A stretch of 64,000 bases of DNA, from NCBI RefSeq assembly GCF_008831285.2, contig NC_045143.1, forward strand, positions 6,209,503 to 6,273,502, read 5' to 3'. The notes beneath the pieces were generated by a model. It was given only the letters and a program-made list of their open reading frames with translations. It ran no database searches and was not told where the DNA came from. The translations under genes were made by a program, and so were the position numbers. Of the stretch, positions 37,890 to 48,638 are shown one piece after another; the stretch's first letter is position 1; each line of letters begins with the position of its first letter. This DNA is from Nymphaea colorata (lineage: Eukaryota > Streptophyta > Magnoliopsida > Nymphaeales > Nymphaeaceae).

Positions 37890-39004
37890 GGTTCACTTAA
37901 ATTCTAAACCAGTTGTCGACCTCGAGAAAGGAAGGAGGTGCTTGAACCTCTTGAAGATATCTCCTTCCATCTTGGCATCTTCCCCCATAATGTGGACGTC
38001 CTTCTCTGAAAAAATATACTAGCTTTTATGAGCATGTCTACTGTCTAGGCTTATTGTGGGTAACATTACAACATTAACAAATGAAAGTTATCTCGTTACT
38101 GGATTTAGTTAATCATGTGTGATATTCTTGGGCATAATTTGGGAAGCCAATGCAAGCTAGTGAACTTGAGGCTTATTTTTGCTGAGGATATTTTAGTCTT
38201 CTTAATACCAACCTCAACTTAATTTAGTCAATTGATAAAAACTTATTTTTTCATAATACAAAATTGATGTGTGTCTTTGATAATGCCCAAAAGATAGGCA
38301 CACTTTTATTTTTTGGGTTACGGTCAAATTTTTTACTTGATTTGCGTTAAATATTTTTTATGTTTTAATTTTTTTTTTATTTGCTATGCACTCTGTATAT
38401 TTCTAATGTAAAATACTCTTTTTGAATTCCATGCCGTTTGCAAATTATTCTGATTCCCGTTCAATTCAACAATTGTCTAAAACTTTTCTGCACGGAACCA
38501 ATTTCAACGACGTTAATTTCTGTAAAAGTAATCGAAGTAGAAGGTGGCGTTCATTTGCGACGGACTCTACCAGGGTTGCCACGTACAGGCGCCAAGGCTT
38601 TGCTTCCTTTGCAAAGAAGGTCGCCTTGCGTGGCGTTTGGTGCAGATAAATTTCCACCAGTGAAAACTTTCCAGGGAAAATGGTCTCGCCCAGGTTATTT
38701 AGACAAAAGTTTAGTGTTTGCACGCCGTCGTGTGGCCTTGAAGAAAAGAAATCACTTTTGTCTTCCTCCACATTCAAACGCATTGAGATGAGGTGTGACA
38801 CGCTATCTTTTGTTATTATGAACCCCCGACACAAATTTGTCCTACATCTAACTTCTTGTGATAAAATATGGTAGTCTGGTGGATTGGCAAAAACAGAGAT
38901 TTATAGCTGAGGGGCGTGAATATAAGAAAGTTTAGATTTAAATGACACCAATGTGTCTTAAATTAAATTATGTTGGAAAACCAATTTGTAAACGTAATAG
39001 ATTA

Positions 39005-39042
39005 TGTGGGTTTGTGTGGGCAACTGCCCACACAGACCCACA
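39005..39042. repeat. Short GC-rich hairpin
   Basis: TGTGGGTTTGTGTGGGCA (39005-39022) pairs with TGCCCACACAGACCCACA (39025-39042) at 17 of 18 positions, with a 2-base loop. It stands in AT-rich spacer. It could be the core of a small foldback element; no target duplication was found. Confidence 0.8.
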
Positions 39043-40437
39043 CACATTTCCAGTATAAGCCTCCTATCTAAGCCATATTTCATACACTGTTTAACTTTTT
39101 ACATAGTTTTTTTCTTTTTAAATTATTTCCATGTATTTGAAGTTTTATTTTAAATATATATAATATTTGTTTGCCGATTCAGCTGAAAATTAATGTTTGG
39201 ATGTTTTGGTCAAAATTCTTCAATCGGCAACCGATTGATTCGATTCAATTTCCAAGTTTTACAGCAATTCTGGTCTTCTCCCAGGTGCCTTGTTATTGGA
39301 GAAAAAGTGGGCCTGCCCATGTTCAACGGTAACGTGGAGGGAGATTATCTTTGACCAAATATCTAGTAAAGTGTCAAATCATTCATCTCACGTGGATGTT
39401 TAATTGGTTAATCATTGGTTTATGACCTTTAATTTACTGGAAAAAAGAATTGAAGTCAGATGACCAATAGAATGAGGGAAGGGAAGCCTGTTCTTCTCTG
39501 GCTTTCTCCTGCAACAAGGACAGATACCCTGCAACAGAAATTGTTGGATTATGCTTCAGAAACCTAGTTTTCGAAGCTTGATTTCATAAGTGTAATCATA
39601 TATAGTCATGTAAGTATGATTATCTTTGTATAAGTATAATCATATACCATAGATGTGTATATATAATGTCTGAAACTGTAAGGATGAAAAACTGAATGAG
39701 ATAAAATGTCTGAAAACTCGTATATGAATTAAATCTTGTTTGTGAATCGATGAAACCAATTCAAGAGCAAAAGGTTTGAAGCATAGGAAATTAAACAAAC
39801 AAAGAGAACTTTAAAATTTGACTTCTGCAGGTACAGTTACACAAGTCTTTTCTGAATCTGATTGCATCTGATCTTCGCTTTCCTACATAATAAGTTGAAC
39901 TTTTCACAAGGTCGAATAGGTTCATCTGTTTCACTTATTTGGGGAGGCAGAAATCCAAATGTAGGAACAAGGGAGAGGGGGCAGAGAGAGATAGAAATAA
40001 ATGAATAAATAATTGAGATATGCACACTAAGAACGAAGAATTTGTAAGGTAAGCGAAGGAGGCGGGGAAGGAGAAGAAGAAGGGTTTGGGGAAGAAGAAG
40101 GTTTTGGAGCAGAAATATGTCAATCTCTTCTGCGGTTTTTATTCCTTTGGGGCGAGCAAACTCCAATTGCTCTTTTTATTCGAAGGTCTTCCCAGAACAC
40201 CTGATCGTGAAACTTCTCTCAATCGAAGCACTCAAATACCAAACATCGTCTTCAATTTCTTTGTCTGAATCCATTGTTTATTTTTCTGGAGCAATCAACT
40301 GCTTATATACAAACACATGACTCCAGGAGGAAGAAGGCATCGATCGACGATGATGGTACCCGAAAATTCCCATCTCCGGCAACTTCCGGCGCTGAAAAAG
40401 CCTGTCAGTGGCGAGGGGATGTGAGATAGCCGCTCAC

Positions 40438-40650
40438 CTGGCGAGCGTAGGCGACGACGGCTCGAGCCCACTTCTTGATCCCATTTTTGAGCTTGTCAGA
40501 ATCTACATCCCTCAGGCTTCCAGCTTCAATGGTTAGATCCAACCCAGAGAAGCACCGATCGAACTTCTTCACGTTGTTGGTGAGCGCGCTCTCGGCTCCT
40601 CCTGCTTCTTTCTTCTCTTCATCGACCGGTGGCGGAACGTCAATCGACAT
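40438..40650 (-). CDS. Small acidic/helical protein of unknown function, first exon
   Basis: 71 codons from MSIDVPPPVDEEKKEAGG to AVVAYARQ, ending at a good donor (CAG/GTGAGC). Codon use is GC-rich unlike the flanks, and the start lies in a favourable context (GCGGCCATGTCG). The middle (VKKFDRCFSGLDLTIEAGSL) and the end (KLKNGIKKWARAVVAYARQ) look like a helical conserved small plant protein, but I do not recognise the family. Reading through the donor adds only VSGYLTSPRH before a stop. The downstream exon is unresolved: possible acceptors on this strand lie near 39922 and 39510, neither with convincing homology. It is 4 kb from each neighbour and transcribed away from RPL28. Confidence 0.55.
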
Positions 40651-43600
40651 GGCCGCCTGGTTCTCGAGCTGTGTTTGATCTTTTCGATTTCAACGCGTTC
40701 CGATCAATTTATAGTGCAAGAGAAGGATTGTCGTCTACCTTCCTTGCTCGAGCATATCAAGTTAAACCCTGTAAATATAGTTTTTCCACACGTTTGTTCT
40801 TCCTTGCGGGCTATTGAATAATTAATCAACGCTTGGCCATCAAGGTACTATTTTCTTGAAAGGTTCAACGTCCGGATTCATCTTCGAAAAAATATAAACG
40901 GAAAATTATTTTTTAATCTTTTTTAACAGCTAGAAACTACCAACGTAAATGGATTATATTGAAATAAGATATCAACTGAACTGGTTGAAATAATTCCAAA
41001 TAGGGGAAAAATTAATATCTAATTAAGAAAATAAGGTGAAATCAGATTTAACAAATGACATCTGATCGGATCTGATTCAGAATATTCTCAATTCTAAAAA
41101 GATGTGTGATCGGATAATAAGCATACATGTAGCCAGTTAAAGCTTCTTACATCTAATATCAATAGACCTTGAAAGTACGTTCTTAACATGTTATAATGCA
41201 GTTTCGATTCAATTGTTAATTTACAAGAGTAAAGACCCCGATTTTGAAGTTTGCATTTTTGCAGACAGATATTGAGGCATATTCGTGGAACACAAACAAG
41301 TATTTCATGAATCTACCTAAATTTTTAAAGTATATTCATTGGACAATTATTAAATGTTCTTGCTACCAAACACCTCAAATTGACTCTTTTTTTTTATGCT
41401 TAGCTTTGAATCCAAATTCAAAACAGAACATATGAACACTAATACATTTAATTTATATATAATCCATTGACATCCTTACTAAACTTGCATTATAAGAACT
41501 AAACTCTGAGCTGATGCCCTTTAGGAGAACAATAAAATGAAAAGATAAGGATGAATAATGACAACAAGACGAGAATATTCTCCATTGGATCCATTAACCT
41601 AACGTTCTTCACAACTATTTTGAAATAGAAAGTCCAACAAGCCCGAGGTATCGCAACCTCAATTGAATTAAGGAGGGCGCGTCTCCTTGCTGCTGGTAGC
41701 CGCCAAAATTGTTGGTCAAAATTTGGCATTGGGAAGATAATCTAGTTCAAGATTCAAAACGCTCCTTCGGAAATTCTCACTTTGATTAAAAATTTTCAAC
41801 AGTGATTTTGTTGTTATTCAAACAGACATCGTTGTCAACCTGAACCCGCATATTATGATATGATATGTTTTTGCTTATGTTACCAAAAGATTTATGGTAA
41901 AATATATGGTTTGTGGAACTAAAGGTCATAGGTCACACCTAATCATACTGATGATTCTTATTGTAGGTCATAGGTCGCACCTAATCATACTTATGATTCT
42001 TATTGTACTTCTTTTGCATTGAGAAAATATCAGATTTAGATAGGGGTAAACACGAGCAGAGTCGAGCCCGAGTTCAATAAGCTCGAGCTCAGCTTGACTA
42101 GTGAAACCTCGAGCTCGACAAACTCGTTTGAATATAATTGATATTCGTAACTCGATTAAGACTCGACAAACTCGTAAACTCGATTGAACATGTCAACTTG
42201 ATTAAGGCTCAACAAACTCAAACTCAACTCGATTATTTGAACGAGTCGACTCGCAAACTCGAGCTCGACTCGTTAAGCAAATGACCCGGCTCGAGTTCGT
42301 TCACGAGCCGAGCTTTAACGAGTCGAGCTCGAGTAGTTTCACTCGTTGTTCACCCCTACATTTAGATCCGAGAAGAGAGAGTCCGATATTAAATTCATAG
42401 TTCTCACGTCCAAACCGTAAGATATCGGCAAATCATAAAGAGAGATCTCATGTTAATTTCATCAATGGACAAGCTTATGAAAATTGTATGTCAACTGTCT
42501 TGTAATGACCTTCTGTTTTCATAGAATTTCATTGCCATTGCCGGCTGGGTATTAGATAAAGGTCAAAGTACACGGCAAGAAATTCATAGCATTAGTTGGC
42601 GAGTTCAGGTCAATGCTAAGCAATTGACCATGATGAATTAAATCTTCATGAAGCAAACAAAAAGGAGGTCAAAATGGCTCGACAAGCTTGAATCAGAGGT
42701 TCGTTGGGTCACAGTTCGTTGCGCGCGACCAAGATTTTTTCCGGCCAAGCATGGCTGCTAAATGGGCCGGTGCTAGCCGGATTTTAGTTAAGCAACCTCT
42801 CGATACTTTGACCGGAATCCGGCCGAGTTGCCGGATTCTTTAAATCTTGGTCGATACTCTACCTGGCTAGGGCGTACGAAATTAACAAATATATTGCCCG
42901 CCATAATTTTTCTTTACTACTTAAAATGAGTTCTCCCAACTAAATTAGTTAATCAAACTTATTTTCCTTTCAATAAGATGATTAAAATCGCATTTGTTTC
43001 CATTACTTTTGCTCTTCAGGTGCACTTTAAATTAGTTAATCAAACTTATTTTGCTTCTAATAAGAATATTCAAAGTGTATATGTTTCTATTATTTTCTCA
43101 CCTGCATGCACTTTGCTCCCCTTGGATGCGTGTAGCCCACTTTGGTCAGAGACCAGCTGTACCACTTCACTTGCACTTCATTGCAACATAGCTTGTGTAA
43201 AATACAAGTCATTTCATTTCAATTTATGTGCATAAATTTATACGCATCAGCTAGCTCCCTTAAAATATTTTATAAAAAATGTAGCTGTTCAAATACAAGA
43301 TATTACGAAAGGAAACTAGAATTGTTATGTACCATTTCTAAGATCTAAGTTTTGTTAAAACTTGGTTTTTAAATCATTTTTTTGAAATCTAATTTCTCTG
43401 TTTGCATGACATCCAAACATGCCCTCAATCATAAATTCACTCTAATATATAACTTCATTTATACATTGAATTTTCATGATTCCTCGAGCATCTAAATATT
43501 TCGCATTCATTTGTGTAATTAAAAATCAGCTGAAAATGGGTGAATTGCCCCAAAGTTATGCTATATGTACATATATCATTAATTATACAATGGTAAAATA

Positions 43601-44300
43601 AACGAAAGACTATGTGTGGTAATTATAAGTCTTACAGCTTGTGGTAAAATTATTTTCCAAGATGAAGGCAGCTAATATTTTTGTAAGCAATTTTACATTT
43701 TATGCGATGCTAATAATTACTTAGAAAATTCATAATAGCATGCATATTTTTATACATACTTTATAGTTGTTTACTTGGTTCGTATGTATAAGCGTATACG
43801 TGAGGGGCATGTATTTTCTTGAGAGGGTAATCGAGATTCTATAAATTTTACCAGCCTGATGCCATATTTTCGGTAGTTTGTAAAACCCATCTTATATGTT
43901 AGAAATATATTATTTTTATGCTGATTTTTTATAATTTTTACGCAACCTTTTTTTCCTAAAGAAAAAAAAAATACAAAAGTATGTGGTTGGACCAATCAGT
44001 CAACTTTGTTTGTTCATTTTTGTGATCCATTGAGTTGAGGCAACTTATAAACTAATTTTGATGCACTCCAAAATGCAATTTGAAGGCACACAGCTATCTT
44101 GCATCCAAAAATCTATTTTGGAGTACCTTAAGCTTCAATTCAAAATCTGATTTGAATCCAAGATGGGGCGAGATCGGGTCCGAGTCTTTTAATCTGATAA
44201 AACGGTTCGAGATTAGGTTTGGTATCCGATCTGGGTCCGAACCGCGGGCAGGACTGGGTGCATTTCCGTCATTTCGCGCGTGCCTGGAGAGTCCCCTGCC
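40651..44300. other. Intergenic spacer
   Basis: AT-rich. Contains the hAT-like MITE at 42042-42359, an 87-bp diverged tandem duplication starting near 42942 and 43029 (shared AAATTAGTTAATCAAACTTA), and a GGCCGG/CCGGC-rich patch near 42735-42850. No coding frame is supported. Confidence 0.65.
42042..42359. mobile_element. hAT-like MITE rich in GAGCTCG
   Basis: A 318-bp element flanked by a perfect 8-bp duplication ATTTAGAT (42034-42041 and 42360-42367). The left end reads AGGGGTAAACA and the right end TGTTCACCCCTAC; with the adjoining T the terminus TAGGG fits the hAT YARNG pattern. The interior is filled with GAGTCGAGC, CTCGAGCTCGA and GACTCG units on both strands. No coding frame. It is a different family from the elements in the peptidase intron. 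Confidence 0.85.
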
Positions 44301-44338
44301 TAGGGTTTTTGGGAAGGCGGGAGGCCGTCGTATATATT
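44301..44338 (+). promoter_or_regulatory. RPL28 promoter: telo-box and TATA box
   Basis: TAGGGTTT (44301-44308) is the reverse of the telo-box AAACCCTA found in promoters of plant translation genes. TATATATT at 44331-44338 fits a TATA box. Transcription would start about 30 bases on, leaving a leader exon to 44414, where CATC/GTAAGA is a good donor for a leader intron. Confidence 0.6.
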
Positions 44339-44682
44339 GGAGCCGTTGTCGGAGTGACCTTCTTCTGATTCGGAGGAAGAACTTGCAGCCAGGAATCCTC
44401 TTACTCCTCACATCGTAAGAATCTTCTTCCTTGTCTTTCTCTTTCTCTATTAGTTTGCTCTTAGGAAATTGCGTTCATTTCTGGTATAATCTGGGTAGGT
44501 TGTTGTTTTTGCGACCTGTTGATCCTGCGCTGAATATATGGTGTTACTGTGTTCCATTTTTCTTATGGTTTAGTTTGATTGCATTGCATGCGCTTGTGAT
44601 TGTTTTTTTTTTCTCAATGCTTTTGGGAATGGATCTGTTTTTTTTTTATGTCGCTTAACTTTGGGGCGTTATGAAGGCGAAG

Positions 44683-47021
44683 ATGACGACCATCCCCGAT
44701 CCTCTTGTTTGGGAGATCGTCAAGAAGAACAACTCCTTCCTCGTCAAGCAGTTTGGGAATGGCACCGCGAAGGTTCAATTTAGCAGGGAAAAGAACAACC
44801 TTTACAATGTTCACTCCTATAAGTACTCAGGTACAGCTCGTTGTTTCCTATGTTATGTTGTTTATAATTGTTGGGAATTTGGGATTTATCGGCCTTTTGC
44901 CTGAGACATGTGATCAGTTCGGAGCTTCTATCTCTTCATTTTTATTTGCGTAATAAGGTTATGGTTCTTTCGCGTAGTTTATAGTTTTCGGAGCTTTATT
45001 TGTTCCTTGCGAGGGACCCTTTCTTTTGCTGTCTCACGGGTCATAGTTTAGATTCTGGAAAACAAGTTTGCGTTCCTCCGTTTGAGATCTTTATGTCACT
45101 ATGTTCTACTAAACGTGGTTCAACGCCTTCAAACTGGTAACCTATATAAGGATCTCTATAAACATTTCGCACTCACTCACCATGTATAACATCACGTCAT
45201 CTTGATTTATTGAGTCACGGTCAACTTTCTGTTTGTACTTGTTCCCATGTCCTTCTCCTTCCTTGTTCTATGACTGAAGATTTCATTTCTGTGGATGGTC
45301 TTTCAAATACAAAAGTAAATGCTGCTACCTTTCAAAGCAATATGATATACGCCTTTTCTATTTATTTTCTTTTCAACCTGTCCGTCATCTGGACTAACAT
45401 TTTTGCAAATACTTTGTCTAACTGGCTGTAGATTTTTTCTTTTTAGTTGTGAAATCAGTGGTTTCATTTGATTGAATCACTTGATTTGGTCATCGTTCCT
45501 GGGTTAGAAAACCTTTTTAATTTACATGCAAAGTGAATCTATTTGGTTGTATCATTCATTATTGTGTTACTTCTTTATTAGGATTGGCAAATAGGAAAAC
45601 TGTGTCCATTCATCCTGGAGGGACAGACCTTTCAGTTGCTTTGACAACGACTAAGACCAGAAAGCAGAACAAGCCTGCTTCGGTTCAGCACAAGTCTGTC
45701 ATGAAGAAAGAATTCCAGAAAATGGCAAAGGCTGTTATTAACCAGGTTTGCGCCTAATGACGTTTCAAATTGCTCCTTCTCTTATATGGTTATGCCCTTA
45801 TTTCCATGGTTTACATGTGCAAACCATGTCATTCTTCTATGCCTGGTAATTTGTTGGTGATATAGTTGCATAGTACTCTGACTGCAGGTGATTGTCATGG
45901 TTATAATAGCTTGGATCCTGTCGTAAACGACTTTATGTTTGCAACGATGATATGATGTCACCTGCATTTAGGGCATTAAGATATTAATTGCATCATGTTG
46001 GCTCGGTAGTTAAAACTTAGAAGGATTAGGCATTCCTAGCCAGTGGACCTTCAAAAAGAACTTAGTGGATGCTTAGGCACACAGTAAATGAAATAAATCA
46101 GGGTACAAAAGACGAAGAGTAAATGAAAGAAAACAGTATAAGGTGGCTGTGTAGTTCTGTTGGATCACCTTAATGGAGAGGGACTGAGAGAGATGATTCC
46201 ATTACAAACAGTTTAGTGTCAATGTCCCTCGAATTTCAGCTAGGAATGAATAATAGTTTTGATGCTCCAGAACAGCACAATTAGTGATTAATCATTTAAT
46301 GTGATTTGGAAAGTGGTTTTGCTGTTTATAAGATTACCAGGCATTTGAAATCATGATGAGTATTGTTTGCGTCAGGTTGGTCCCTTGTGTGGTCGTTGCA
46401 ATGTCCAGGACTGCTATTTGGAATAAGATTAATGGATTACAATTTTCTTTGCAATGATGAAGAGCTAACATGTAAGAAGAACCCTTGATTAGAGGGTTTC
46501 TTCAATGAAATATACTTGTTACGCTTGGCTTCTGAGCGATTTTTTGTTGGTTTCTTTTTCTTTGCAAAGCTGAACCTTAAAGATGTTAGTTGGTGTTCTG
46601 ATTGTCTTTTTACGGTTTACGTGGCGAGAGTTAGGGGTATATGCCTGATTGTTCTTCCTGCTGAAGTCGGTAGTTTGAGTTCCCCCGTCTAATGCCATTG
46701 ACTTCAATAGCAATGATTCTGGTGTCCTTTCGTTGTCCTTCACCTGGTTTTAATTCAATTCGATTGGTGCTTTTCCTCTGTAATTGAGTTACTGAGTTTG
46801 CTGCTTTGCTTTTGGTTTGGCTTGAAAATCGTAACTTGTAGCTGGAGTTGACTCTGTGTACTTGATTATGTGTTCAACAGGTGTCTGACAACCACTACAG
46901 GCCAGACCTTAAAAACGCTGCACTGGCAAGGCTTAGCGCTGTTCATCGGAGTCTTAAGGTTGCAAAATCTGGCCCAAAGAAGAAGAACAGGCAACGCACC
47001 AAGATTAGCTTCGGGAAATGA
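44683..47021 (+). CDS. RPL28: 60S ribosomal protein L28 (eL28)
   Basis: Three coding exons: 44683-44830, 45582-45745 and 46881-47021, giving 150 residues. The protein reads [24 protein letters not shown], then [43 protein letters not shown] and [36 protein letters not shown], the eL28 layout end to end. It is a structural protein of the large ribosomal subunit. The start is the second in-frame Met: AG stands directly before this ATG, as expected if a leader intron (donor at 44415) ends there; the upstream ATG at 44671 would lie in that intron. The last intron (45746-46880) holds a candidate snoRNA. Confidence 0.96.
46450..46539 (+). ncRNA. Candidate box C/D snoRNA in RPL28 intron 3
   Basis: Box C ATGATGA at 46454-46460 and box D CTGA at 46532-46535 are 71 nt apart. 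Flanking TTGC and GCGA can pair with one G-U. An internal hairpin (AAGAACCCT with AGGGTTTCTT) lies between. Just before box D, ACGCTTGGCT (46521-46530) is complementary over 10 bases to AGCCAAGCGT, a sequence I recall from plant 25S rRNA near the peptidyl transferase region (GGCAGCCAAGCGTTCATAGCG). The box D plus 5 rule would place a 2'-O-methyl on the second C of AGCC. Plant snoRNAs are often hosted by ribosomal protein introns. The first guide-adjacent base is mismatched, and no D' guide was assigned. Confidence 0.5.
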
Positions 47022-48638
47022 GTGATCCTACTAAAGTTTTGTCTGTTTTTAGTATAGGACATGAAATTGACAGCAAAACGGATTTGAGTGATGACGGCAT
47101 TTTAGTATTTTGTTCTTCATCCTGGAGTTTTTCTTATTTTGAGATTCACCGAGAAAGATTGGTTTCTGTCTTTGGTTGCACATCCTTTTTTATTGTTACC
47201 GAATCAACTGTCCTTTTTTCGATGAATGCTGTTAGTTTCTTGTTGAAATTCCTGGAGAACCGTGTTTCACGATCTGCTACCGAGGATAACTCTCTCCTTA
47301 CAAATGCGTCGCTCTCAACTGTTCCTAACTCATTTCCCATGTGTGCTCGTAACTGGGCTTACTGAAAAAAAAAAAACTCCTGAGTTTTTGTGATTGATTC
47401 ATGGTCTCTTCTTTGAGACTGTTGGTTTTGCAATGGTAGGCGTAAATCACAAGTTTTTTCAGGGGAATAGTTATTATCTCTTTCTTTGGTTAAATTGCAG
47501 AGCCTTTCAAGTAAATCCCTTGGTAAGTAACGCATCTTGTTTATAGGGTTTGACCATTTGAATGCAAGTCTGGGTTCAGATCTGAAAATCCAGACACTTG
47601 AATCTCTTCCCTCTCGTTGCAAGTAGGCTAGTAGGTAGGAGGACTCGTGCATGTAGCTAATAAACATTGAGTTTACGTCAAGGGTAGGTGAGTAGGGGAT
47701 ATATGGCAAGTTCCCACTCTCATGTCACTTGTACAAAAGCTGAGGCTGAGCCCCCTCTGCGAGATCGAGCGCAGCATAAGGAGTTCTACTGCTCCAGGTC
47801 TGCATCCTGTTTGTTCTTTCCATTTTGGGGGCGGGTGCAGGGAGGGGGGAGAATCCTCTTTCCTCTAACTTCCCCTTTCTTCGGTCTCTTCAGCAACTAT
47901 GGTGTAAAAAAAATATTATAAAATTTAAAACAAAGGGCCACAAATCCAATCAAAAGATCGATGGTTCTGGTTTGATGTTCATGTAAAACCTAGAGTTAAA
48001 GTTCATACATGTATATATAGTGAATAAATGATAATTGACAATGTAGAATCACATTGACATTTAATCAGGGTTGTTCATTTGAAGAGGATTAATGGTTAAA
48101 AGAAAAACAAAGAGAATCTGCACTCAGCCATATAATCAACATGTGTTCATGTAAAGTAGATGGATGGTTGAAGTTATTGAAAGTTGTGAATGCCTAATAC
48201 ATCTGCACTCAGCTGCTAGTTAAAGTTACAGTATTATATGTGAATGCCTAATATATCGATCTAAAACAACAACTTATCAAAACGATGGTTGAGAAAGTAC
48301 ACTTGCAGTAAAAAATCATAGATTTCGAATGATAGTCACTTCATAGGGAAAGACCATTTCATTTCCAACTTCAGGAAGGCCCGTCGAAGTGAAATGTGAT
48401 AAAGCATGCCGGTGTATGCAAAATTCAAAAGTTTGGCCACTCCTACTGAAATTCGGGTAGGGCAAGCCGCATTTTGTAAATGACCATATCTTCCTCTGTC
48501 AGCGTCATCTGAAAGCTCCTCCGTCTCTCCCTCTCCGTCTCTCTCTTCCGGAGAATAGCAGCATTGACGAAGATGAGCTGATGAATTCCCTTCCTCCGCA
48601 TCACATCGCCACTATTTCAGTTTATTCGTAGCGATCAA
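47022..48638. other. Spacer: RPL28 3' flank and PPR gene 5' flank
   Basis: The RPL28 trailer probably extends a few hundred bases. Open frames at 47018-47365 and 47359-47709 lack family features. CT-rich sequence at about 48510-48555 probably belongs to the PPR gene leader. Nothing else is supported. Confidence 0.65.

Larger units (their letters stand above)
36536..40437. other. Intergenic spacer with tandem duplications and a GC-rich repeat
   Basis: Begins with the anoctamin 3' flank. It holds an 84-bp tandem duplication (37287-37454), a GGGCC-rich dispersed-repeat fragment (about 37540-37805), a 41-bp duplication (37808-37889) and a short hairpin (39005-39042). Open frames at 38422-38874 on both strands show no family motif and are not called. 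Confidence 0.65.

Noticed and set aside
38422-38874. Overlapping frames on both strands of up to 122 codons
   Set aside because: No family motif, no codon bias, and similar openness on both strands.
39837-40166. 109-codon minus-strand frame downstream of the small unknown gene
   Set aside because: Leu/Ser-rich low-complexity translation of a CT-rich tract; it may hold a short 3' exon but is not a gene by itself.
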